Assembly: GCA_026225235.1 (NCBI GenBank)
Contig: JAMFSK010000126.1
Span: forward strand, 1 to 64,000
Direction: 5' to 3'
DNA length: 64,000 bases
Origin: Burkholderiales bacterium
Lineage (GTDB): Bacteria; Pseudomonadota; Gammaproteobacteria; Burkholderiales; Burkholderiaceae
Shown here piece after piece: positions 46,644 through 54,675 of the stretch (positions are counted from its first letter, which is position 1; every line of letters starts with the position of its first letter). The position numbers were made by a program, and so were the translations under genes. The notes beneath the pieces are model-generated. The model saw nothing but the letters and a program-made list of their open reading frames with translations. It did not search any database and was not told where the DNA came from.

Positions 46644-47231
46644 ATGATTCGGTCGGTCTGTGTTTACTGTGGTTCCTCAACCGGCGCGAAGCCGGAATAC
46701 GCTGAAGCCGCGCGAGAGTTCGGCCACGCGCTGGTCAAGGCAGGCCTTACGCTGGTCTATGGCGGCGGCAAGGTGGGTCTGATGGGCATCGTTGCCAACG
46801 AAGTGCTCCAGGCCGGAGGCAAGGCGATTGGGGTGATTCCTGAGCTGTTGCTGTCGAAGGAAGTCGGTCATACCGGGCTGACGGAGTTGCACGTCGTCAA
46901 GGACATGCACGAACGCAAGAAGATGATGGCGGATCTCGCGGATGCGTTTGTCGCGCTGCCAGGCGGCGTCGGTACGTATGAAGAACTGTTCGAGGTGTAC
47001 ACCTGGGCGCAGCTGGGCTACCACCATAAACCGGTCGGTGTGCTCAACGTCGCGCATTACTTCGAGCCGCTCAAGACAATGCTCGATCACACGGTCAGCG
47101 CGGGTTTCATGCGGCGCGAATATGTCGACCTGCTGCAAATCGCCGACACGACTCCGGCCCTGCTCGACAAACTCCAGCGTTATACGCCACCGACGCTCGA
47201 CAAATGGTCGAAGCATCGGGACGAGATCTGA
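46644..47231 (+). CDS. LOG family protein (cytokinin riboside 5'-monophosphate phosphoribohydrolase type)
   Basis: A 195-residue Rossmann-fold protein of the TIGR00730/LOG family. Motifs: N-terminal SVCVYCGSSTGAKPEY, GGGKVGLMG, DMHERKKMM and the active-site PGGVGTYEELFE (PGGxGTxxE). These enzymes split nucleoside 5'-monophosphates into base and ribose 5-phosphate. In plants and some bacteria they activate cytokinins, elsewhere they may serve general nucleotide salvage. AGGAGG precedes the ATG. It stands alone, 158 bases after the HD-GYP gene. Confidence 0.92.
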   Translation: MIRSVCVYCGSSTGAKPEYAEAAREFGHALVKAGLTLVYGGGKVGLMGIVANEVLQAGGKAIGVIPELLLSKEVGHTGLTELHVVKDMHERKKMMADLADAFVALPGGVGTYEELFEVYTWAQLGYHHKPVGVLNVAHYFEPLKTMLDHTVSAGFMRREYVDLLQIADTTPALLDKLQRYTPPTLDKWSKHRDEI

Positions 47232-47474
47232 GCGAGGAAGTTCGCGGGCATTCAATATTTGCGCGCGCTGAACATGGCTTCAATTTCGGGCGATTGAGCG
47301 TCGGATGTCGCACGCGCCGGAAGACTTGAAGGCCTGCGACTTCGTCCGCAGACGGTTACCTATAGCTCAATTTGAGCTTCGCGCACCGCCGCCCTCAAAT
47401 TGCCCCGGGGGGCCGCTCTCTGGTCGCGCTTTGGTTGCTCTTGGATCGCCCTAGAGCCGCCCTCAGCTTTACCC

Positions 47475-50057
47475 TCAAGCGTCGCGCAACGACTGCAGCG
47501 CCGGCCGGCGCAGCACCTGGCGCAGGCCGAACCAACCACCCGCAGTGGCGCACACGATGCCCGCCACAAGCCCCGCGAACGGGAGCCACACACTGAGCGA
47601 CAGGTGAAACTGGAACACCCGCTCAGCGAGCACCCAGCCGATCGCCTGCGCACCGAGTGCGGCCAGCAGGCCCGCGAGCCCGCCAACCACCACGAACTCC
47701 GTCACCTGCACCGCGCGGATCTGCGCCCGCGAGGCGCCGAGCGCGCGCAACAACGCCGCTTCCCGTGTCCGTTCGTCCCGTGTGCCCGCAAGCGCCGCAT
47801 AGAGCACCAGCACGCCTGCCGCGAGCGTAAAGATAAACAGGAACTGCACCGCGCCGATCACCTGGTCGAGGATCCGCTGCATCTGGGCAAGGATCTGGCC
47901 GGTGTCGATCACCGTCAGATTGGGGTACTGATGCACGAGCGTATCGATCACGTTTTGCGCGCCGGGGCCCGCCGGTAAGCGGAAAGCCGTGATGAAGGTC
48001 GCGGGGAAATCCACCAGCGCAGCCGGCGGCAGCACCGCGAAGAAATTCACCCGGAAGGTGCCCCAGTCGAGCAGGCGGATGCTCGTCACCGGCGCATCGA
48101 TCTGCTGCCCGGCCACGTCGAATTGAAGCTGGTCACCGACCTTGACGTGAAGGCGCTTGGCCATCCCCTCTTCGAGCGAAATTTGCGGCTTGCTGTCATT
48201 GCCGAACCACGCGCCCGAGACCACGCGGTTGTCGGGCGAGAGCACGTTTGAGTACGACAGATTGAACTCACGATCGACCAGCCGTCGCGTCTCGTTGTCC
48301 TTGTAGTCGTCGGGGTTCACCTTTTGGCCGCGGATCGCCGTCAACCTGCCACGTACCATCGGCGCGAGCTCGAGATCCGGAAAGCCTTCGCGTTTCATCA
48401 GCCCGAGCACGCCCGCGCGCTGGTCCGGTTGAATGTCGATGACAAACTGATTCGGCGCATCGGGCGGTGTCGACTTGCGCCAGCCGTCGATCAAGTCGTT
48501 GCGCGTCATGCCGAGCAGGAGCAAGCACATCAGGCCGATGCCGAGTGCGGTGATTTGCAGCGCACTTGCCATGCCCCGCCGTTCCAGCGAGGCGAGCGCA
48601 TAACGCCAGCCGAGGCCCGAGAACGCGCGCACGGTCCGGCCACCGCGCGCGACGCGCGCCAGCCCAAACAAGACGGCTCGCGAAATGCCGCCAAACAGCA
48701 CCAGGCCACCGGCGAAGCCACCCGCCACGATGCCGCCGAGCTTGATCTCGCCCGCAGCCAGAATCAGCAGGCCCGCAAACAAGGCCACACCCACCGCATA
48801 GGCCAGCCACGCAATGCGCGCCGCACCGCCCCACTCGCGCCGCAGCACGAGCGCAGGGGGCACCTGCGTGAGCGGCAGCAGCGGCGGTACCGCGAAACCC
48901 AGCAACAGCACCAGGCCGGCCGCAATCCCTTCTACAACCGGCCATAGCGTGGGCGCCGGCAACACGACATCGATCAACTGGCCCAGCCAGCGCAGCAGGA
49001 TCTCATGCCCGGCATAGCCGATCAGCACGCCGAGCACGCTGCCGGCCACGCCGATGAACAGGAATTCCAGAATGAACCACGCCCGCATCTGCGCGCGACT
49101 CGCCCCCAGGCAGCGCATCACCGCACAGCCGTCGAGATGGCGGCGCATATAGCGCTGAGCGGCCATCGCGATCGCCACCGCGGCGAGCAACGCGGTCAGT
49201 AGGGCCACCAGGGTAAGGAAATGCCGTGCGCGATTCAGCGTATCGCGGACTTGCGGTTGCCCGTCGTCAATCGTCTCGACCGTCATGCCGCGGAGCTTGC
49301 CGCCATCCACGCGCGTGCGCGCCCACTGGGCGAACTGAGCGACCTCGGGGTCCGTGCCCGCGACGAGTAGGCGATATCCGACCCGGCTGCCATAGCCCAC
49401 GAGTTGCGTCGACGCGAGGTCTGACGCATTGAGCATCACACGGGGGGAGAAATTGACGAAGGAGAAACCGCGATCGAGTTCACGCGTAATCACTGCCGCG
49501 ATCCGGAAGCCGCGCACACCGAGCTTGATCGTATCGCCGATCTTCAGGTGCAATGCGTCGAGCAAGGGGGGATCGACCCATACGGTGCCTGCCGCCGGAA
49601 CCTGCGCGGTGGCCTCGTCGGGAGAACCGACGCCGGTAGCGATGCGAACCTGGCCGCGCAGCGGATAACCGGGAGAAACCGCCTTGAGTGCCGCAAGCCG
49701 ACTGGTATCCGAGCCATTGGCCGACGACACCATGCTCGGGAAAATCGCCGTGGTCGCGATCTCGAGCCCGCGGGAACGGGCCTGGGCGATGAAATCGGGA
49801 TTGATCGGGTGGTCTGCCTGGATCACGAGGTCTGCGCCGATCATCTTGCGCGCATCACGCTCAAGACCCTGACGCAACCGGTCGCCGACGAAGCCGACAC
49901 TCGACAGCGCAGCAACGGCCAGCACGAGCGCCAGCAACAACATCGTGAGTTCGCCGGCGCGCCAGTCGCGCACCGTCATCCGAATGGACTGCCGGACGAT
50001 TGCTAGAACAGCGGAAGAACGACGGGGTTGGGTAACGTCAGCGGATACCGCAGTCAC
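47475..50057 (-). CDS. FtsX-like ABC transporter permease (YbbP type)
   Basis: An 860-residue permease with two FtsX-like modules, each with membrane helices around a large periplasmic MacB-PCD-like domain. The first module is seen at QSIRMTVRDWRAGELTMLLLAL and LVALLTALLAAVAIAMAAQRYM, the second near QFLFIFTLAAGVLVLYAALAGTRDERTREAALLRALGAS. The GTG at 50057 overlaps the upstream stop by four bases and is the preferred start; ATG 49979 would shorten it by 26 residues. The partner ATPase (YbbA) gene is not adjacent. In E. coli the YbbAP complex is linked to export of hydrophobic compounds and to thioesterase TesA. Confidence 0.87.
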   Translation of the reverse strand: MTAVSADVTQPRRSSAVLAIVRQSIRMTVRDWRAGELTMLLLALVLAVAALSSVGFVGDRLRQGLERDARKMIGADLVIQADHPINPDFIAQARSRGLEIATTAIFPSMVSSANGSDTSRLAALKAVSPGYPLRGQVRIATGVGSPDEATAQVPAAGTVWVDPPLLDALHLKIGDTIKLGVRGFRIAAVITRELDRGFSFVNFSPRVMLNASDLASTQLVGYGSRVGYRLLVAGTDPEVAQFAQWARTRVDGGKLRGMTVETIDDGQPQVRDTLNRARHFLTLVALLTALLAAVAIAMAAQRYMRRHLDGCAVMRCLGASRAQMRAWFILEFLFIGVAGSVLGVLIGYAGHEILLRWLGQLIDVVLPAPTLWPVVEGIAAGLVLLLGFAVPPLLPLTQVPPALVLRREWGGAARIAWLAYAVGVALFAGLLILAAGEIKLGGIVAGGFAGGLVLFGGISRAVLFGLARVARGGRTVRAFSGLGWRYALASLERRGMASALQITALGIGLMCLLLLGMTRNDLIDGWRKSTPPDAPNQFVIDIQPDQRAGVLGLMKREGFPDLELAPMVRGRLTAIRGQKVNPDDYKDNETRRLVDREFNLSYSNVLSPDNRVVSGAWFGNDSKPQISLEEGMAKRLHVKVGDQLQFDVAGQQIDAPVTSIRLLDWGTFRVNFFAVLPPAALVDFPATFITAFRLPAGPGAQNVIDTLVHQYPNLTVIDTGQILAQMQRILDQVIGAVQFLFIFTLAAGVLVLYAALAGTRDERTREAALLRALGASRAQIRAVQVTEFVVVGGLAGLLAALGAQAIGWVLAERVFQFHLSLSVWLPFAGLVAGIVCATAGGWFGLRQVLRRPALQSLRDA

Positions 50058-50668
50058 TCGTGCTTGCCCCCAAGGGAGTCGACTCCGAGCATATGCGTCG
50101 CCATGCCACGCCAGCCACCCTGCACACCGCGCCACAGGCGGGGAATGACCCAGCCGGCAAAACACAGGAAGCTGATCAGCAGGACGAGGAACACCGAGGG
50201 CAGGAACAGCGCAAACACGAGGCCGATCACCATCAGCACGTCCTCTGCGATGGATGCAATCCAGTTCGACAACGGTTCGGGCGACATATTGATCAGCACA
50301 TGGCTGCCCGCCTTGGTCAAGTGCGCGGCACCTGCCAGCGCCCCGCCTGCGAGGGCCGCAAGCGTTTGCAAGGTGGGATCGGCGTGTCCGAGTGCGGCAG
50401 CGGCGAGCAAGGCGCCGGCAGGGATACGGATCAGGGTATGAACGGCGTCCCAGAGCGAATCGAGCGCGGGGATCTTGTCGGCGAGGAATTCAACGGCAGC
50501 CAAGATGACGGCGGCGCCGATGATCCAGGGTGAGGCCATGAACAGCAGGGCCGGCGGCAAATGGACGAGACCGGAGGCCGCGCACGAGCCAACCAGCGCA
50601 ATCGTCAGATAGAGGCGCAAGCCACTGGCCCAGGCTAACCCGGCCGCAAGAGAAATTGCTGAAAGCAT
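50054..50668 (-). CDS. DUF4126 family membrane protein
   Basis: A 204-residue protein with about five hydrophobic segments and the DUF4126 features GLRLYLTIALVG near the N-terminus and GALAGAAHLTKAGSHVLINMSPEPLSNW in the middle. Function unknown. AAGGAGG precedes the ATG and a TATAAT box lies about 55 bases upstream. Its stop overlaps the FtsX-like gene, so the two are probably co-translated. Confidence 0.85.
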   Translation of the reverse strand: MLSAISLAAGLAWASGLRLYLTIALVGSCAASGLVHLPPALLFMASPWIIGAAVILAAVEFLADKIPALDSLWDAVHTLIRIPAGALLAAAALGHADPTLQTLAALAGGALAGAAHLTKAGSHVLINMSPEPLSNWIASIAEDVLMVIGLVFALFLPSVFLVLLISFLCFAGWVIPRLWRGVQGGWRGMATHMLGVDSLGGKHE

Positions 50669-50721
50669 GCCGCCTCCTTCACATCCCGCGCCTTTTTATC
50701 CTGCGCGCGGCTATGCGGTTG

Positions 50722-50727
50722 ATTATA
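50722..50727 (-). promoter_or_regulatory. -10 box upstream of the DUF4126 gene
   Basis: TATAAT on the minus strand, 54 bases before the ATG at 50668, within a local AT-rich patch. No good -35 at 17 bases. Confidence 0.4.
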
Positions 50728-50968
50728 ACCACCGCTTGGCGCAACCATCCACGCAAATACAGCACGCAGTGCCGTATCTGTTCTTTTTTACGGGTCACAC
50801 CTGCGGGTACAACTGGATAACGGCAGCTATCGCTGACGGCAACAGGGCTGGAGCGCACAACCTTGCACCCGATTGGCACAAGGAATCATCCAATCTGCGA
50901 TTGACGAGTAATTCATGCCGATTGATTTTTTATAAAACCGTCTTTCAAATAACTTGATCCCCCGAAAA

Positions 50969-51003
50969 TCAAAAAGCCCACGAGAAAAATCTCGCGGGCT
51001 TTT
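50969..51003. terminator. bidirectional Rho-independent terminator
   Basis: Nearly perfect 14-base arms (AAAAGCCCACGAGA and TCTCGCGGGCTTTT) around a short A-rich loop, with T-runs on both strands (five T on the minus strand). It terminates the small gene 51063-51233. Confidence 0.85.
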
Positions 51004-51062
51004 GTCATTCCGAAACTGGCACGGGCGCGCTTCACACGTCGCCCGCTGCGCCGGACGATCAC

Positions 51063-51233
51063 TCAATCCTTGCGGACCGATTTGACCGGTTCGGGTGCAT
51101 AGCGCCACTTGGCGACTTGCGAATTCAGATTTGCGCAGCCAAGCCTGAGCTTTTCCATGCGCGCTTCGTCTTCGATGCGCAATTGCGAACGCTTGTCTTC
51201 GTGAAACCGTGTGGAACCGGGGGATTGCGCCAT
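51063..51233 (-). CDS. small hypothetical protein
   Basis: A 56-residue basic protein (MAQSPGSTRFHEDKRSQLRI) with many Lys, Arg and Glu residues and no membrane segment or signal. The ATG at 51233 has AGAGG at good spacing; an upstream in-frame ATG would add 14 residues. A strong terminator lies 60 bases after the stop, which supports a real transcription unit. I do not recognise a family. Confidence 0.6.
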   Translation of the reverse strand: MAQSPGSTRFHEDKRSQLRIEDEARMEKLRLGCANLNSQVAKWRYAPEPVKSVRKD

Positions 51234-51584
51234 ATTTGCCTCTAAGTAACGCATCGCCGGCGCGCCACATGGCACGCCGCGATGATGGCACAGTCTAATC
51301 CATTCGCGCGGTTAAGCCCCGATTTGAAATGTAAGGGTTTGACGCCCAAGTGGGTGGTACGACGCGTGCTACACTGAATCAATCGCTTCCGCTTCCTTTG
51401 TGCACAGCATCGCACAACAGCACGTCCGCGCTCCTCGTCACCGATCGCGAAGCCCACGCGAACCAACCTCGCGTTTGCGCGCTCGCCCTGACCGGGCTTG
51501 TCTTTTCCTCCGCCTCGCTGTCTCGCGTCGCGCCACGCGTCGCCAACGGCGCCGCCCCCCCACCCCCGGCTATTTCGACGAGGG
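51234..51584. other. intergenic region upstream of the protease unit
   Basis: These 351 bases lie between two divergent transcription units. A TACACT sequence at 51370-51375 on the plus strand could be a -10 box. The rest is GC-rich with overlapping open frames on both strands but no coding support. Nothing else can be assigned. Confidence 0.35.
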
Positions 51585-51893
51585 ATGGACAACCTGGACC
51601 TAGCTATCATGATCGAAACCATCCGGCAGTACCGGGGACTGGAAATTCATCCGCTTGTTTATCCGCGCAGCCCCCATCGCGAAGACGGCTCCCACAATTA
51701 CGAATCGGGCTTCGATGCGTCGGTGCAGATCTGCCGCCGCGGCGCGGACGATACGATCACCGGGACCCGCGTGTTCCGCGTCTCGGGCTCGGTGCCCTTC
51801 CCGGCTGCGGGTGAGGCACGGCTTGCGTCGGCGCGCTACGCCGAACGCGTGATCGATGGCGAAATCGAAGGACAGTCGATCGATGATCTCTGA
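51585..51893 (+). CDS. hypothetical protein, first gene of protease unit
   Basis: A protein of 102 residues from ATG 51585 or 94 from ATG 51609 (MIETIRQYRGLEIHPLVYPR). GAGGG lies directly against the first ATG, while the second gives the better conserved-looking N-terminus, so the start is open. The sequence is soluble, with RVFRVSGSVPFPAAGEARLASARYAERVIDGE near the end suggesting a small alpha/beta fold. No family recognised. Its stop overlaps the next gene. Confidence 0.65.
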   Translation: MDNLDLAIMIETIRQYRGLEIHPLVYPRSPHREDGSHNYESGFDASVQICRRGADDTITGTRVFRVSGSVPFPAAGEARLASARYAERVIDGEIEGQSIDDL

Positions 51894-52173
51894 TCGCCCT
51901 TTGAGCACAGCGCCCAACCGTCGACGCCAGGACCCGCCGATTCCTGTGAGCACCGTGCCCCGGGACAACTATCAGGTGGTCGTCTCTTCGCGCCGGACCT
52001 CGAGCGGTACGATTCCGACGCTCAAGGTCCTGCGCCTGAGCGACAAGCGCGTGATCTACCCGTTCACGGGCTGCGCCGACATGCCCCTCTTCGAAGACGC
52101 GCAAGGCGCGCGCATCTATGCGGAGGCGTATGGTTGGCAACTAGTCGATGGCGATATCGCCGTACCTGAATGA
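51883..52173 (+). CDS. hypothetical protein, second gene of protease unit
   Basis: A 96-residue protein (MISDRPLSTAPNRRRQDPPI) overlapping the previous gene by 11 bases and the next by four. After a basic, disordered start it contains NYQVVVSSRRTSSGTIPTL and LRLSDKRVIYPFTGCADMP, likely beta strands, then a helix (FEDAQGARIYAEAYGW). No signal or membrane segment. Function unknown; the tight overlaps imply it works with its neighbours. Confidence 0.7.
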   Translation: MISDRPLSTAPNRRRQDPPIPVSTVPRDNYQVVVSSRRTSSGTIPTLKVLRLSDKRVIYPFTGCADMPLFEDAQGARIYAEAYGWQLVDGDIAVPE

Positions 52174-52916
52174 GCAAGGCGACACCGATTGAATCGGTGC
52201 TGCTCGCCTCCTCGCGCGTGTCCACCTATGATCAGCAACGCCTGCTGACCAATGCGAGCGGCTTCTTTTTCGAGCGCGACGAACGGCTGTTCTTTGTGAC
52301 CAGCCGGCACGTGGTCATCGACGAACCGAGCAAGCATTTTCCGGATCGGCTCGAAATCGAATTGCACATCGACCCGGCCAATCTCGGCGCATCGGTCTGG
52401 TTCTCGATGCCGCTCTATATCGATGGCAAGAGCGCATGGCGGCAAGGCGCGGACACGGGCGGCGAGATCGACGTCGCGGTGCTGGAACTGAGCCGCAAGG
52501 CGCTCCCGGCGACCATGCCCCTGCATGCGTTCACCCCCAAACATCTGCCCGCCCCGCGCGACAACATTGGCATCGGCAGTTCGCTGCTGGTGATCGGTTT
52601 TCCGCTCGGCTTTCACGACATGTTGCATCACCTGCCCGTCGCACGTCAGGCGGTGGTCGCATCCGCCTACGGACTGCGCTTTCAGGGCAAGGGATTCTTC
52701 CTGACGGATGCCCGCACCCATCGGGGCACCAGCGGCGCTCCGGTCGTCATGAAGGCGCACCACGGCCGCACGGCCAACGGCACCCTGCCCTGGGTGCTGC
52801 TCGGCATCCATTCGTCACGTTTTGATATCGATGAGCGCGATGCGAAGATCGACGAGGCGCTCGGACTTAACTGCGCCTGGTACGCCGATATCCTGATGAC
52901 GCTAACCGAGCATTGA
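52170..52916 (+). CDS. trypsin-like serine protease, cytoplasmic
   Basis: A 248-residue protein of the chymotrypsin-fold peptidase superfamily (Trypsin_2-like). The catalytic triad is visible as His47 (TSRHVV), Asp101 (EIDVAVLEL) and Ser188 (HRGTSGAPV). There is no signal peptide or PDZ domain, so unlike DegP it should stay in the cytoplasm. Its ATG overlaps the upstream gene by four bases and its stop is only four bases from the convergent NYN gene. Substrate unknown. Confidence 0.82.
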   Translation: MSKATPIESVLLASSRVSTYDQQRLLTNASGFFFERDERLFFVTSRHVVIDEPSKHFPDRLEIELHIDPANLGASVWFSMPLYIDGKSAWRQGADTGGEIDVAVLELSRKALPATMPLHAFTPKHLPAPRDNIGIGSSLLVIGFPLGFHDMLHHLPVARQAVVASAYGLRFQGKGFFLTDARTHRGTSGAPVVMKAHHGRTANGTLPWVLLGIHSSRFDIDERDAKIDEALGLNCAWYADILMTLTEH

Positions 52917-52920
52917 GGCG

Positions 52921-54594
52921 TCAGCCCTCCGGCGTTCCGGCCGCCTTGCGCGGATGACGCGCACGGGGGGCGGACTTCCTAGCCGCCTTCTTGGCTGCGG
53001 GCGGCGTGGTCGAAGCCGCCACCGTGGCCGGCGCAGCTTGCACGACAGGAGCGGCCGGCGCTGCGGACTCAGGCGCTGCCGACGGTACAACCTCCGCCCG
53101 TGCTCGCCCTTTACCCGACTGACCTCCCCTGCCGCCGCGACGAGTGTTACCCGGCTGGGCCGCCGGAGCCACGGGTGCTGCCACGGTCGCCGGCGCGCTC
53201 GACTCCGCCTCTATCGACACACTGGCTTCCGCAGTCGCTGCACCAGTGGGTTTGCGCCTTGTCCGTTGCGGCTTGCGTCGCGGCTCGGGCTTCTCGCCGC
53301 CCTCCTGCGTCACGGCGCCCGATTCGGTCGCTCCAGAGCGTTCCTCGGCAATGGCGGCAGAACGCCACTCGACCGGCGGTTCAAGACGGGGTTCGACGCT
53401 CGGTTCCGAGGCCGGCTCCGGCCTCAAGCCCCATCCTGCCCCGGTGTCGCTCGGCGGACGGGACACCGGCCTCCCGCCTGACACGGAATCAGCGCCCGGC
53501 ACGACCCCATCCTGCGGCACGGCAGGCGGCAAGGTCGCGACCTCGTTGTTCGCAAACAGATCGTGGTTACGCGGGCTGCGGCCGTTCTGCTTGTCGAAGC
53601 CCTCACGGGACGCGTCGCCTGCCTTATTGCCCTGGCGGCGGTTGCCGCGGCCCTTACGGCGCGGCTCGCCCTTCTCGACGGGCCCTTTCTCAGTCTGTGT
53701 TTCGCTCGCCGCTTCGCCCGCCTCCTGCGTCGCAGCGGGACGCCTCGTCGAGGCTTCGCTGCTGACCATGCCGTCACTGCCGCGGAACACGAAGGTGCCC
53801 GACTTCTCGTCGCGCCCGACATCGAGCAGCCCGCGTGCGCGAGCCTCTTCTAACAGATTGCCGAACGCGCGAAAGCCGTAGTACTGCTCGCTGAAATCGG
53901 GCTTGCGCCGCTTGATCGCATCCTTGAGCACCGAGGCCCAGATCTTGCCGCCGTCGCCCTGTTCGGACACCAGGGCATCGAAGGTCTCGACCGCGATTTC
54001 GATCGCCTTGACCTTGCGGGCCTCGAGTTCTTCCTTGCGGTGGGTCTCTTCTTCGGAGGTCCGCTTGACGGCGGGTTGCACTTCGCGTTTGTCGCGCTTG
54101 GCCGCCTGGCGCTGGCTCTCGCGCACGAGGTCATCGTAGAAAATGAATTCGTCGCAGTTGGCAACGAGCAGGTCGGAGGTCGACTGTTTGACGCCGACGC
54201 CGATGACCCGCTTGGCGTTTTCGCGCAGCTTCGAGACCAGCGGAGAGAAATCAGAATCGCCGCTGATGATGACGAAGGTGTCGACATGCGACTTCGTATA
54301 GCAAAGGTCGAGCGCATCGACGACCAGGCGGATGTCCGCCGAGTTCTTGCCCGACTGCCGGACATGCGGAATTTCGATCAGCTCGAAATTCGCCTCATGC
54401 ATCGCCGCCTTGAAGCCCTTGTAACGTTCCCAGTCGCAATACGCTTTCTTGACGACGATGCTGCCCTTGAGCAGCAGGCGTTCGAGCACCGGCTTGATGT
54501 CGAACTTTTCGTACTTCGCGTCGCGCACGCCGAGCGCAACATTCTCGAAGTCGCAGAACAGCGCCATGCTGACGTTTTCATTGGACGTGGTCAT
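52921..54594 (-). CDS. NYN domain / OST-HTH (LOTUS) RNA-binding protein with disordered tail
   Basis: A 557-residue protein. The N-terminal NYN (LabA/MARF1-like PIN-fold) domain at about 8-160 has the acidic residues Asp15 (CDFEN), Asp87 (NSADIRLVVD) and the ISGDSDFSPL motif (110-119), consistent with a metal-dependent RNase. An OST-HTH/LOTUS domain at about 215-272 (SVLKDAIKRRKPDFSEQYYG) probably binds RNA. Residues about 280-557 are low complexity, rich in Ala, Pro, Glu, Arg and Lys, with basic clusters. GGAGA precedes the ATG. It converges on the protease unit. RNA target unknown. Confidence 0.87.
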   Translation of the reverse strand: MTTSNENVSMALFCDFENVALGVRDAKYEKFDIKPVLERLLLKGSIVVKKAYCDWERYKGFKAAMHEANFELIEIPHVRQSGKNSADIRLVVDALDLCYTKSHVDTFVIISGDSDFSPLVSKLRENAKRVIGVGVKQSTSDLLVANCDEFIFYDDLVRESQRQAAKRDKREVQPAVKRTSEEETHRKEELEARKVKAIEIAVETFDALVSEQGDGGKIWASVLKDAIKRRKPDFSEQYYGFRAFGNLLEEARARGLLDVGRDEKSGTFVFRGSDGMVSSEASTRRPAATQEAGEAASETQTEKGPVEKGEPRRKGRGNRRQGNKAGDASREGFDKQNGRSPRNHDLFANNEVATLPPAVPQDGVVPGADSVSGGRPVSRPPSDTGAGWGLRPEPASEPSVEPRLEPPVEWRSAAIAEERSGATESGAVTQEGGEKPEPRRKPQRTRRKPTGAATAEASVSIEAESSAPATVAAPVAPAAQPGNTRRGGRGGQSGKGRARAEVVPSAAPESAAPAAPVVQAAPATVAASTTPPAAKKAARKSAPRARHPRKAAGTPEG

Positions 54595-54675
54595 CGGGGT
54601 CTCCAGTAGCGTGCGGCCCAGACGTCTCGTGGGGCATCGACCCCCATGATATCGATAACTAGCGTCCTCGCGTGC

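Larger units (their letters stand above)
50669..51062. other. intergenic region with promoter and bidirectional terminator
   Basis: These 394 bases contain no supported gene. A minus-strand -10 TATAAT (50722-50727) probably serves the DUF4126 gene. A strong hairpin (50969-51003) ends the small gene at 51063. The segment 50760-50960 shows nothing I can assign. Confidence 0.5.

Noticed and set aside
47364..47378. Palindrome AGCTCAA-T-TTGAGCT between the LOG gene and the FtsX-like gene
   Set aside because: Short, without T-run or nearby start, and equally likely by chance; not enough to call a terminator or operator.
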